DNA from: DAHUXN01 sp963729815 | GTDB lineage: Bacteria; Acidobacteriota; Terriglobia; Acidiferrales; UBA7541 | Length of the DNA: 64,000 nt | Assembly: GCA_963729815.1 (NCBI GenBank) | Contig: CAVSPU010000002.1 | Span: forward strand, 992,001 to 1,056,000 | Reading direction: 5' to 3' | Shown: one piece after another, positions 30,827 through 38,237 of the stretch | How the letters are laid out: every line of letters begins with the position of its first letter | Position numbering within the stretch: position 1 is the stretch's first letter | Position numbers and translations under genes: made by a program | The notes under the pieces: generated by a model | Database searches by the model: none | Seen by the model: the letters and a program-made list of their open reading frames with translations, nothing else | What the model was told of the DNA's origin: nothing

Positions 30827-32161
30827 TTGTCGAAAGCGCATTTGATGACTGGAGAAACTGTGGCGTTGAATGGGATGAAGAAGCGGCGGCGAGCCATGCG
30901 GCTCGTTTTGTCCGGCGCATTTGCTTTATTGTGCGGCGCGATGGTCGCCGCTGCGGGCACGGTCACGGGAACGGTGCACAACGGCACGACGAACAGGCCG
31001 GTCGCAGGCGCGGAAGTAATCCTCCTGCAATTGCAAGGTGGCATGCAGCCCGTGGCTACAGCGAAGACGGATTCGGCGGGGCATTTCACGATTAACAGCG
31101 ACGCGCTCGGCGCTTCTCCGATGCTGCTGCGCGTGCCGTATAAGGGCGTGCTCTACCATCAACCGGTTCCGCCAGGAGCGGCCACGGCCGATGTCCAAGT
31201 CTACGAGCCGACCAGCGACGCACACTCTTTCGCTGTGACGACTCGCGCCATCATATTGCAGCCGAAGGGCTCCGGTTTGCTCGTCGGCGAGGAATATACG
31301 ATCGAGAATCAGTCGCATCCTCCGGTCGCCTATTACCTGAAGGATGGCACTTTCAAGTTTCAGATTCCCGCCAGTGGCCAACTCAATCAGGTATCCGCAT
31401 GGGATTCGACGGGAATGCCCGTGATCCAGGGAACGGTCGACCTGGGTAAGGGGCTCGAAGCGGTCGATTGGCCGTTCCGGCCCGGTGACAACGGCCTGCG
31501 CATCTCCTATCAGCTGCCGTACGCGTCGAATCAGGCGACGATCCAGACTTCCTCCCTCTACGATGTCCAGCGCGTACTACTCGTTGCGCCGCCGGGGCTC
31601 CAGGTTTCGAGCGAGGGATTCACTCCTGCGGGCACCGAGCAGGGATACGATATCTACACACGCGATTCGGTCGCTGCAAATACGCCGATGACGATTGCGG
31701 TCTCTGGGACCGCGCCCGAGCCCGCCGCGGCCGGGAACACGCAAGATCCCTCGGTAAATTCTCACGCGGACTCGAGCGATGCCGCTGCTGACGTCACCAC
31801 GCTTCCTCCTCGCCTCGACAACAGCGTGAAGTACATCCTCGTGGCGGGATTTGCGGGATTGTTCCTGCTCGGCGTTGTGTTTCTGTGGCGCCGGCCCGTC
31901 GCTGCTGTGCAAGCTGCGCCCGCGGCGGCCACGGTGGCGGTGCGTGCGCCTGCGCGGGAAGCCCCGAGAGCGATCGAGGAGAAAGGCGTGGCGGCAACAG
32001 TTGCTCAAGTACAGCGTGAAGTGACCCACAGCCTCGATGAGCTGAAGGAGAATTTGTTCCGCCTCGAGCTGCGCCGCCAGGCCGGAACGATCAGCGAAGA
32101 GGAATACGCGCGCGAGCGGCGCCGAACGGAAACGATTCTGCGCGACTTCGTGAAGGGTTGA
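30827..32161 (+). CDS. Carboxypeptidase-regulatory-like membrane protein with CcmI-like cytoplasmic tail
   Basis: This ~440-residue protein lies inside the ccm cluster. After a signal peptide (LSGAFALLCGAMVAAAG) comes a carboxypeptidase-regulatory-like beta sandwich (GTVTGTVHNGTTNRPVAGAEV), then a further beta-rich periplasmic region. A single membrane helix (YILVAGFAGLFLLGVVFLW) leads to a cytoplasmic tail with an Ala-rich linker and the helix pair LDELKENLFRLELRRQAG and TISEEEYARERRRTETIL. The tail closely resembles the helix pair of the small CcmI-like protein upstream. The start is uncertain: ATG at 30827, 30845 or 30875. A role in apocytochrome or haem handling is inferred from position. 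Confidence 0.7.
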   Translation: MSKAHLMTGETVALNGMKKRRRAMRLVLSGAFALLCGAMVAAAGTVTGTVHNGTTNRPVAGAEVILLQLQGGMQPVATAKTDSAGHFTINSDALGASPMLLRVPYKGVLYHQPVPPGAATADVQVYEPTSDAHSFAVTTRAIILQPKGSGLLVGEEYTIENQSHPPVAYYLKDGTFKFQIPASGQLNQVSAWDSTGMPVIQGTVDLGKGLEAVDWPFRPGDNGLRISYQLPYASNQATIQTSSLYDVQRVLLVAPPGLQVSSEGFTPAGTEQGYDIYTRDSVAANTPMTIAVSGTAPEPAAAGNTQDPSVNSHADSSDAAADVTTLPPRLDNSVKYILVAGFAGLFLLGVVFLWRRPVAAVQAAPAAATVAVRAPAREAPRAIEEKGVAATVAQVQREVTHSLDELKENLFRLELRRQAGTISEEEYARERRRTETILRDFVKG

Positions 32162-32171
32162 GCGTATCTCC

Positions 32172-32888
32172 TTGGCGACTCCGCAATCGAAAACCTCGTT
32201 AGGCGTCTCATTCGAGCGAGTGGAAAAGCGGTATGGCGCGTTCGTGGCGCTGCGCCAGGTGTCTTTGGAAATTTCCCCCGGCGAATGTGTCGCGTTGCTC
32301 GGGCCCAATGGTTCCGGAAAGACGACTCTGCTCAAGACCGCCGCGCTTCTGGTGCGCCCCTCGGCAGGCCATGTTGTATTTCCGGGAGCGGAAGCTCTGG
32401 ACCGCATGGCCATCCAGCGCCAGATTGGCATGGTTGGGCACAACATCCTCGCCTACGACGAGCTGAGCGCCAAAGAAAATCTGGAGTTTTTCGCGCGGCT
32501 CTACGAATTGGAATCTCCGCCGAAGGCCGCGGCTGCGGCGCTTGATGCCGTGGGTCTCGCGACGCGCGCGAAAAGCCTGGTGCGCACCTTTTCGCGCGGC
32601 ATGCGCCAGCGGCTGGCCATCGCGCGGGCGCTCCTGCCTTCGCCCGGCCTCCTGCTTTTGGATGAACCCGCAGCCGGGCTCGATCACCAGGGATCCGTGT
32701 GGTTCGCCGGGGCGTTGCGCCGGCTGCGCGCCGAGGGCCGGACAATTATCATGAGCACGCATGCACGAAACGAGGCGCTGGATATTTTCACCCGAGCCGT
32801 CGCCATCGTGAGCGGACGTATCGATCGAGATACGGGGACGGGCGGCAATCCACGGCCGCTATTTGAACAGATGCAAGCGGGCGCTTGA
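32172..32888 (+). CDS. ccmA: Haem exporter ATP-binding protein CcmA
   Basis: This 238-residue ABC ATPase works with CcmB, CcmC and CcmD to release haem-loaded CcmE. Walker A is LLGPNGSGKTTLLKT, the signature is FSRGMRQRLAIARALL, Walker B is GLLLLDEPAAGLD, and the H-loop is MSTHARNEAL. The TTG at 32172 is the likely start. The next gene, ccmB, starts at the base after its stop codon. General ABC ATPases look similar, but context fixes the identity. Confidence 0.88.
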   Translation: MATPQSKTSLGVSFERVEKRYGAFVALRQVSLEISPGECVALLGPNGSGKTTLLKTAALLVRPSAGHVVFPGAEALDRMAIQRQIGMVGHNILAYDELSAKENLEFFARLYELESPPKAAAAALDAVGLATRAKSLVRTFSRGMRQRLAIARALLPSPGLLLLDEPAAGLDHQGSVWFAGALRRLRAEGRTIIMSTHARNEALDIFTRAVAIVSGRIDRDTGTGGNPRPLFEQMQAGA

Positions 32889-33563
32889 ATGACGACCGCT
32901 CGCGCCGCCACGATTGTGTTCAGCAGGGAAGTGCGCGCCGAGATGCGCACGCGCGAGCTGCTGCAAACCACCGTCATTTTCGTCATAATCGTCGTGACGC
33001 TTTTCAATTTCGCGTTCGAGCCGAATGCCGCCGAAGCCCGGCGATTCGGCCCCGGCTTGATCTGGATTACGCTCCTATTTGCTGGCTCGCTGATGCTGAA
33101 TCCTTCGTTCGCCAAGGAACAGGCCAACGACACAATTTATGCCCTGCGCATGGCGCCGGTTACGCCGTTCGCGATCGTTCTGGGCAAGACGCTCGCCAAT
33201 CTGCTCTTTCTTTCGATCACGGAGACCGTGCTCGTGCCTGTTTTCTCGGTGTTGTATAACGTCCCGGTATTGCCGGTTCTGGGGCGTCTCGCGCTGGTGC
33301 TTCTGCTGGGGACGTTTGGCTTGGTCGTCGTCGGGACAGTTTTTTCAGCGTTGGCGACGCAGGCTCGACTTCGTGAGCTGCTGCTGCCTTTATTGCTGCT
33401 GCCGGTGATGATTCCGCTCTTGACGGCCGCCGTGGAAGCCACGGCGGGGCTTTTTGGAGAAGCGGCGGCGCTTGACCGTACGTGGATGGCCATGTTGGTG
33501 GCCTTCGACGTCGTTTTTTTTACGGCGTCGTGGCTGCTGTGCGATCATTTGCTGGAGGAGTGA
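32889..33563 (+). CDS. ccmB: Haem exporter permease CcmB
   Basis: This 224-residue membrane protein is the ABC permease partner of CcmA. It has about six helices and the family motifs FSREVRAEMRTRELLQTT, RRFGPGLIWITLLFAGSLML and ANDTIYALRMAPVTPFAIVLGKTLANL. The ATG directly follows the ccmA stop, and the stop overlaps or abuts the ccmC start region. Length is standard. Confidence 0.9.
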   Translation: MTTARAATIVFSREVRAEMRTRELLQTTVIFVIIVVTLFNFAFEPNAAEARRFGPGLIWITLLFAGSLMLNPSFAKEQANDTIYALRMAPVTPFAIVLGKTLANLLFLSITETVLVPVFSVLYNVPVLPVLGRLALVLLLGTFGLVVVGTVFSALATQARLRELLLPLLLLPVMIPLLTAAVEATAGLFGEAAALDRTWMAMLVAFDVVFFTASWLLCDHLLEE

Positions 33564-33565
33564 GA

Positions 33566-34285
33566 GTGACAAAACGTTACGGAATCGCGAGCCTTCTTCT
33601 CGCGGCGCTGATGTTCTTCGCCGGCTACGCGGCGCTTTTCATTGCTCCTGATGAAGCGACCATGCATGCCATTCAGCGGATTTTTTATTTTCATGCGTCG
33701 TCCGGCTGGGCAGCCATGGAGGCCTCACTGATCGTATTCGCGGCCAACATCGCCTATTTGGCGAAGCGCGACCCGAAGTGGGATTGGCTCGCCATCTCCG
33801 CGGTCGAAGTCAGCGTGGCGTTTTGGAGCGTGATGCTTGTGACTGGACCCATCTGGGCGCATCCGGTCTGGGGAGTTTGGTGGACTTGGGACTGGCGTTT
33901 GACTCTCACTCTCGTCATCTGGATCCTCTATTTGTGCTACATGATTTTGAGAACATTGATCGCCGATCCCGAGCGCCGCGCTGTTTTCTCCGCCATATTC
34001 GGCATTTTTGTTTTTCTTGGCGTCCCGCTCGATTATCTGTCGATCCGCATCTGGCGGACGCAGCATCCGCAGCCGGTTATTTTCGGCGGGCAGAATTCAG
34101 GGCTCGATCCAACCATGGCGAAGGTGTTTTTTTATTGCAGCGGCGTCATGACGCTGCTGATGATTCTGCTTGTGCGCCAGCGTTATCGGCTGGAGCGCCT
34201 GCGGCATGAAGCCGGCGAGTTGCGGCTCGCTGTGGAAGAGGAAGATGTCGCCGATTCGCGATTGGCCACGGAACGGAATTCGTAA
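33566..34285 (+). CDS. ccmC: Haem handling protein CcmC
   Basis: This ~239-residue membrane protein presents haem to CcmE in the periplasm. Six helices are expected. The WWD motif is GVWWTWDWRLT, and conserved His ligands lie in FYFHASSGWAAM and near RTQHPQPVI. Upstream, GGAGGAG precedes the GTG at 33566, which is preferred; the frame stays open further upstream inside ccmB but without homology. An acidic cytoplasmic tail of about 20 residues follows the last helix. ccmD begins 10 bases later. Confidence 0.92.
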   Translation: MTKRYGIASLLLAALMFFAGYAALFIAPDEATMHAIQRIFYFHASSGWAAMEASLIVFAANIAYLAKRDPKWDWLAISAVEVSVAFWSVMLVTGPIWAHPVWGVWWTWDWRLTLTLVIWILYLCYMILRTLIADPERRAVFSAIFGIFVFLGVPLDYLSIRIWRTQHPQPVIFGGQNSGLDPTMAKVFFYCSGVMTLLMILLVRQRYRLERLRHEAGELRLAVEEEDVADSRLATERNS

Positions 34286-34294
34286 GGAGGAGAA

Positions 34295-34441
34295 ATGCAT
34301 ATCCAGAATTTTGGGAGTTTGTTTACGGCGTACATCGCCATCTGGGCCATATTTTTCATTTACGATTTTACGATCGCCCGCCGGATGGCGCGTGTCGAAA
34401 AGGACCTCGCCGAGATGAAGCAGCAGATGCCGCGCAAGTAA
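34295..34441 (+). CDS. ccmD: Small membrane protein CcmD
   Basis: This 48-residue ORF reads MHIQNFGSLFTAYIAIWAIF and then a charged helix RMARVEKDLAEMKQQ. One membrane helix plus a short basic/acidic helix is exactly the CcmD layout; CcmD helps CcmABC release holo-CcmE. A strong AAGGAGG ribosome binding site lies just before the ATG at 34295. Its place right after ccmC completes the ccmABCDEFH set. It was identified from sequence and context, as the protein is too short for strong homology. Confidence 0.8.
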   Translation: MHIQNFGSLFTAYIAIWAIFFIYDFTIARRMARVEKDLAEMKQQMPRK

Positions 34442-34479
34442 AAGCGGCGGACGCTTGAGGCAAGTGCCAGGGCCGACGC

Positions 34480-35448
34480 ATGGAGCCGCGCAAAACAATC
34501 GGAGTGGTTTTATTCCAACTGGGCGGACCGGATCGCCTGGAGGCGGTTGAGCCTTTTCTCTACAATCTTTTTTGTGATCCCGACATCATTAGCTTCATGG
34601 GCGCCAGCCTTGCGCGCAAGCCTCTTGCGAAATGGATTGCGTCGCGGCGCTCACAAATCGCCAAAGAACATTACGCGGCGATCGGCGGTGGTTCTCCGAT
34701 TGCTGAACTGACGAATCGCCAGGCAGCCGCCCTGTCAGCCGCGCTCGCGCCTCAAATCGACGCTAAAGTTGTCGTCGCCATGCGATACTGGCATCCGCTG
34801 ACTCAGGAAGCGATCTCACAGCTGGGAAATTCCAAGTTGCAGCAGCTTGTCCTTCTGCCGCTCTATCCGCATTATTCCTTTGCCACGACTGGCAGCAGCT
34901 TGAAGGAATGGCAGCGGCTTTATCGAAGCAACGGACTGCCAGTTCGCATGGTCAATGACTTCCACAACCATCCCTCTTACATTGCCGCCATAGTCGAGAA
35001 AATCAACGAAACGTTCGCGAAGGCTGCGGATCCAGCCTCATTGCACATTGTCTTCAGCGCACACGGTTTGCCCATGAGCTTGGTTGAGCGCGGAGACCCC
35101 TATCCGCGGCAAATCCAGGAAACCGTACGCTTGGTGCTGGCGGCGGGCGCCTGGAAAAATCCGCATACGTTGTGCTTCCAGAGCCGCGTCGGCCGCCAAA
35201 AATGGCTTGAACCGTCGCTGACAAATACAATTGAAGCACTGGCGAAGAGTGGCGTCGCGCGCCTTCTGGTGGTTCCGATTTCATTTGTGACTGAACATAT
35301 TGAAACGTTGCACGAAATTAACATTGAGGCCCGCGAGGAAGCCGAAAGGTTGGGGATTACGGAATTTCTCATGATGCCCTCGCTCAACGATTCCCCAACG
35401 TTCATCCGCGCGCTCGCCGACCTGACGCTGAAGGCGATAGCGGGTTGA
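34480..35448 (+). CDS. hemH: Ferrochelatase
   Basis: This 322-residue enzyme inserts Fe2+ into protoporphyrin IX, the last step of the protohaem branch. Family segments are VVLFQLGGPDRLEAVEPFL, YNLFCDPDII, the HYAAIGGGSPI segment, MRYWHPLT, and VFSAHGLPMSLVERGDPYP with the catalytic-type His. FVTEHIETLHEINIE is the C-terminal family motif. The ATG is at 34480, 38 bases after ccmD. Location between the Ccm genes and the bc-complex operon fits supply of haem to cytochromes. Confidence 0.93.
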   Translation: MEPRKTIGVVLFQLGGPDRLEAVEPFLYNLFCDPDIISFMGASLARKPLAKWIASRRSQIAKEHYAAIGGGSPIAELTNRQAAALSAALAPQIDAKVVVAMRYWHPLTQEAISQLGNSKLQQLVLLPLYPHYSFATTGSSLKEWQRLYRSNGLPVRMVNDFHNHPSYIAAIVEKINETFAKAADPASLHIVFSAHGLPMSLVERGDPYPRQIQETVRLVLAAGAWKNPHTLCFQSRVGRQKWLEPSLTNTIEALAKSGVARLLVVPISFVTEHIETLHEINIEAREEAERLGITEFLMMPSLNDSPTFIRALADLTLKAIAG

Positions 35449-35498
35449 ACCAGGCATGTCGTGCTGCGATGCAATTGAAATTTGCGCGGCATAAGCAC

Positions 35499-35527
35499 TT
35501 GACAGAGTTTGCGGGGCAGAATATAAA
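35499..35527 (+). promoter_or_regulatory. Consensus sigma70-type promoter for the Rieske/cytochrome b operon
   Basis: TTGACA (35499-35504) and TATAAA (35522-35527) are separated by exactly 17 bases. A start near 35534 gives a leader of about 60 bases before the Rieske ATG at 35597. It is the closest match to consensus noticed in the window. Confidence 0.6.
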
Positions 35528-35596
35528 AGTATGTTTGCTGCGTGCTCATAGAATTCATTTTCATAAACGCGCGCGAGTAGGCAGTTAAGTCACCCG

Positions 35597-36175
35597 ATGC
35601 CGGAACACGTACAGCCGAAGAGTGCTGAAAAATCTGGCGCCTCAGCAGCGCCACTCGCCACTGCAAAACCCAATTCTCCCGATTCGCCGGAAGTGGTGAA
35701 TCGGGCGCGCCGCCGTCTCATCTGGACATGCATTTGGGGATATCTCGGCGTTAATTTCCTCATGTTTTTGCGCTATTTTTTCCCACGCGCTTTGTTCGAG
35801 CCTCCCACGATTTATAGCGCAGGCTACGCCTCGGATTTCGGCCTGGGGATTGACCAGCGATTCCTGCAATCGGAGCGCTGCTGGGTGGTGCGCGAACCAG
35901 GCCGGCTTTTTGTGATTTTTGCGCAGTGCACGCACCTTGGTTGCACGCCCGACTGGGAACCGGCCCAGAATATTTTCCACTGCCCGTGCCACGGCAGCGA
36001 ATATGACAGCGAGGGCGTCAATTTCGCGGGCCCCGCGCCGCGCCCGATGGATCGTTGCCATGTCACGCTCGATCCCTCGAATCAGATTGTCGTGGATACG
36101 AGTCAGCGCTACATCATGGACCCGGCCGCGGGAACGAACCAGTTCAATGACCCGGGCGCGTTTATCGCCGTCTGA
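35597..36175 (+). CDS. Rieske 2Fe-2S protein of a bc-type complex
   Basis: This 192-residue protein carries the Rieske motifs CTHLGCTPDW and CPCHGSEYD, so both Cys-His pairs are present. The N-terminus is rich in Ser, Ala and Pro and is followed by a membrane helix around CIWGYLGVNFLMFLRYFF; the soluble iron-sulfur domain lies outside the membrane. It should accept electrons from quinol and pass them to the c-type haem partner. It begins the operon with the cytochrome b genes 65 bases downstream. Length is typical. Confidence 0.93.
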   Translation: MPEHVQPKSAEKSGASAAPLATAKPNSPDSPEVVNRARRRLIWTCIWGYLGVNFLMFLRYFFPRALFEPPTIYSAGYASDFGLGIDQRFLQSERCWVVREPGRLFVIFAQCTHLGCTPDWEPAQNIFHCPCHGSEYDSEGVNFAGPAPRPMDRCHVTLDPSNQIVVDTSQRYIMDPAAGTNQFNDPGAFIAV

Positions 36176-36240
36176 GTTGCGATACGGGACGATTTCAGCT
36201 TTGCGAGAAATTGTAGGTAGAGAAGGAAAATAAGACAGAA

Positions 36241-37137
36241 ATGGCCGATGAGAGCGGAGAGAACAGCCGAAAATCCGGCGTTCTCGATAATCTGAAGGAA
36301 AAAACGCACGAGCTGAGCGAGACCGTCAAAGAGAAGGCTCGCGAACAGGTTGAAGAGCTGAAGAAGCCGGAAGAAACTCAGCTCTATCGTGCCATCTTCC
36401 GCATCAAGCACGACGAAGAGCCGCGCAATCGCGCGCTTTCGACCCTCAATAACCTTTTCTTTCACATTCACCCGGCGAAAGTGAACCGCGACGCGACGCG
36501 CTACAGTTATACGTGGGGCATGGGTGGCATTACGTTTTACTTGTTTATCGTCCTCGTATTCACCGGTGTGATGCTGATGTTTTATTACCATCCGACGAAG
36601 ATCCAGGCTTTCCGCGACATTTTATATCTCGAAAACGACGTCCCGTTTGGCCGCCTCTTGCGCAACATGCATCGCTGGGCGGCGCACCTGATGGTCATGG
36701 CCGTATGGCTGCATATGTTCCGCGTGTTTATGTCGGGTTCCTATAAGCGCCCGCGCGAATTCAATTGGTGCATTGGCGTGCTGCTGATGGTGTTGACGCT
36801 GCTCTTGTCCTTCACCGGCTACCTGCTCCCCGATGATCAGCTTGGCTTCTGGGCCGTTACGGTGGGAACCAATATGGCGCGCGCGACGCCTTTGCTCGGG
36901 TCGCAAGGGCCGTTTGGGCCTCAAATGGGAATGACGTCGTACAACGATGTGCGATTTGGACTTTTGGGCGGATCGATCGTGGACGCCAACGCGCTTCTGC
37001 GCGCTTATATATGGCACTGCATCGCGATTCCGCTGATTGCTTCCGTTTTCATGGGTGTGCATTTCTGGCGCGTGCGCAAGGACGGCGGCATCTCGGGCCC
37101 GTCTCCTGTCATGCTCGAGTCGGAAACCAAGGCATAG
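36241..37137 (+). CDS. Cytochrome b N-terminal domain subunit (b6-like)
   Basis: This 298-residue protein contains the four-helix haem-binding domain. Haem-ligand His pairs are visible in NMHRWAAHLMVMAVWLHMFRVF and IWHCIAIPLIASVFMGVHFWRV. A PDDQLGFWAVTVG-type segment follows helix C. A charged, helical N-terminal extension of about 90 residues precedes the first membrane helix and is rich in Glu and Lys (LKEKTHELSETVKEKAREQVEEL), which is not standard. Split cytochrome b (this plus the following gene) is common in several phyla. The C-terminal domain is encoded next. Confidence 0.9.
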   Translation: MADESGENSRKSGVLDNLKEKTHELSETVKEKAREQVEELKKPEETQLYRAIFRIKHDEEPRNRALSTLNNLFFHIHPAKVNRDATRYSYTWGMGGITFYLFIVLVFTGVMLMFYYHPTKIQAFRDILYLENDVPFGRLLRNMHRWAAHLMVMAVWLHMFRVFMSGSYKRPREFNWCIGVLLMVLTLLLSFTGYLLPDDQLGFWAVTVGTNMARATPLLGSQGPFGPQMGMTSYNDVRFGLLGGSIVDANALLRAYIWHCIAIPLIASVFMGVHFWRVRKDGGISGPSPVMLESETKA

Positions 37138-37214
37138 AGAAAACCGGGCTGCCTCATCGCGATGCCGCGATCTGACAAAGCCTGAGCGAAAGAGAAGGGA
37201 AGTGAGCGCAGACA

Positions 37215-38204
37215 ATGTGGGGTGACTGGCACCAGCTCTGGGTGATCATATCCACGCCGGATAACATTCCGATCGTGGCCATGCTCGTCCTCGTGCCTTT
37301 TTTCACCTGGTACGCGTTCCACAACGCGCTGGCCAACGACCGCCTGATCGCGCAGCTCGAATCCGACACTCAGCTGGCGCGAACTCACCACCGCACCACG
37401 TATCCCTACAATTCGCGCTGGGAACGCGAATTGCACACGAATCCGTTCCTGATGCGCAAGGAGCTGATGGCCGCCATCATCATCACGATCATCCTGATGA
37501 TTTGGGCGCTGACCCTCAACGCTCCGCTCGAGGAGCCCGCGAACGCCAGCGTCACCATGAACCCGGCGAAGGCGCCCTGGTACTTCCTTGGGTTGCAGGA
37601 AATGCTCGAGTATTTCGATCCTTGGATTGCCGGTGTGATCATTCCCACGCTGATCATCGTCGGCCTGATGGCCATTCCGTTCATCGACGCGAATCCGCTC
37701 GGCAATGGCTATTACACATATAAGCAGCGCCGCCACGCGATCTGGACCTTCCTGATTGGTTTTGAGGCAATCTGGCTCGTGCTTGTTTCCATCGGCACGT
37801 TCATTCGCGGCCCTGGATTCATGTGGTACTGGCCCACGCAAACTTGGGATCCGGATCGTGTCGAGTTCAACGTCAATCAGAATCTCGATCAGGTATGTCA
37901 CGTCGACGGGACGTGGCTCGCGCATATTTTGCCCTCAAGCTGGCAATCCAGCGCGCCGCTGATTGCCAAGGGATTGTTCGGGATCATTCCGATGGTTGTT
38001 TACGGCGTTTTGGCTGTCCTGCTGATTCATTGGATTTGCAAGCGAACCGACTACAGCCGGAAGATTTACCGCAAGATGAGCCTGATTCAGACCGTCACGA
38101 TGTACATCTTTCTCAGCACCATGCTTTTTCTGCCGGTCACGATTTTTCTGCGGCTCGTGTTCCGCATTAAATATATCTGGGAGACGCCATGGTTCAGCAT
38201 TTGA
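37215..38204 (+). CDS. Cytochrome b C-terminal domain subunit (subunit IV-like)
   Basis: This 329-residue membrane protein contains the subunit IV-type signature NPAKAPWYFLGLQEMLEYFDPW (in place of a canonical PEWY site), preceded and followed by membrane helices. About six to seven helices are visible overall. An N-terminal part (residues 1-70) with one helix has no obvious counterpart in subunit IV. A single CH (QVCHVDGTW) is not a haem c motif (no CxxCH). Together with the upstream gene it forms the cytochrome b core. The ATG is at 37215, 77 bases after the previous stop. Confidence 0.85.
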   Translation: MWGDWHQLWVIISTPDNIPIVAMLVLVPFFTWYAFHNALANDRLIAQLESDTQLARTHHRTTYPYNSRWERELHTNPFLMRKELMAAIIITIILMIWALTLNAPLEEPANASVTMNPAKAPWYFLGLQEMLEYFDPWIAGVIIPTLIIVGLMAIPFIDANPLGNGYYTYKQRRHAIWTFLIGFEAIWLVLVSIGTFIRGPGFMWYWPTQTWDPDRVEFNVNQNLDQVCHVDGTWLAHILPSSWQSSAPLIAKGLFGIIPMVVYGVLAVLLIHWICKRTDYSRKIYRKMSLIQTVTMYIFLSTMLFLPVTIFLRLVFRIKYIWETPWFSI

Positions 38205-38237
38205 GCCCCGCCGGCTCCCGGCTAGAGGAGATTCGGT

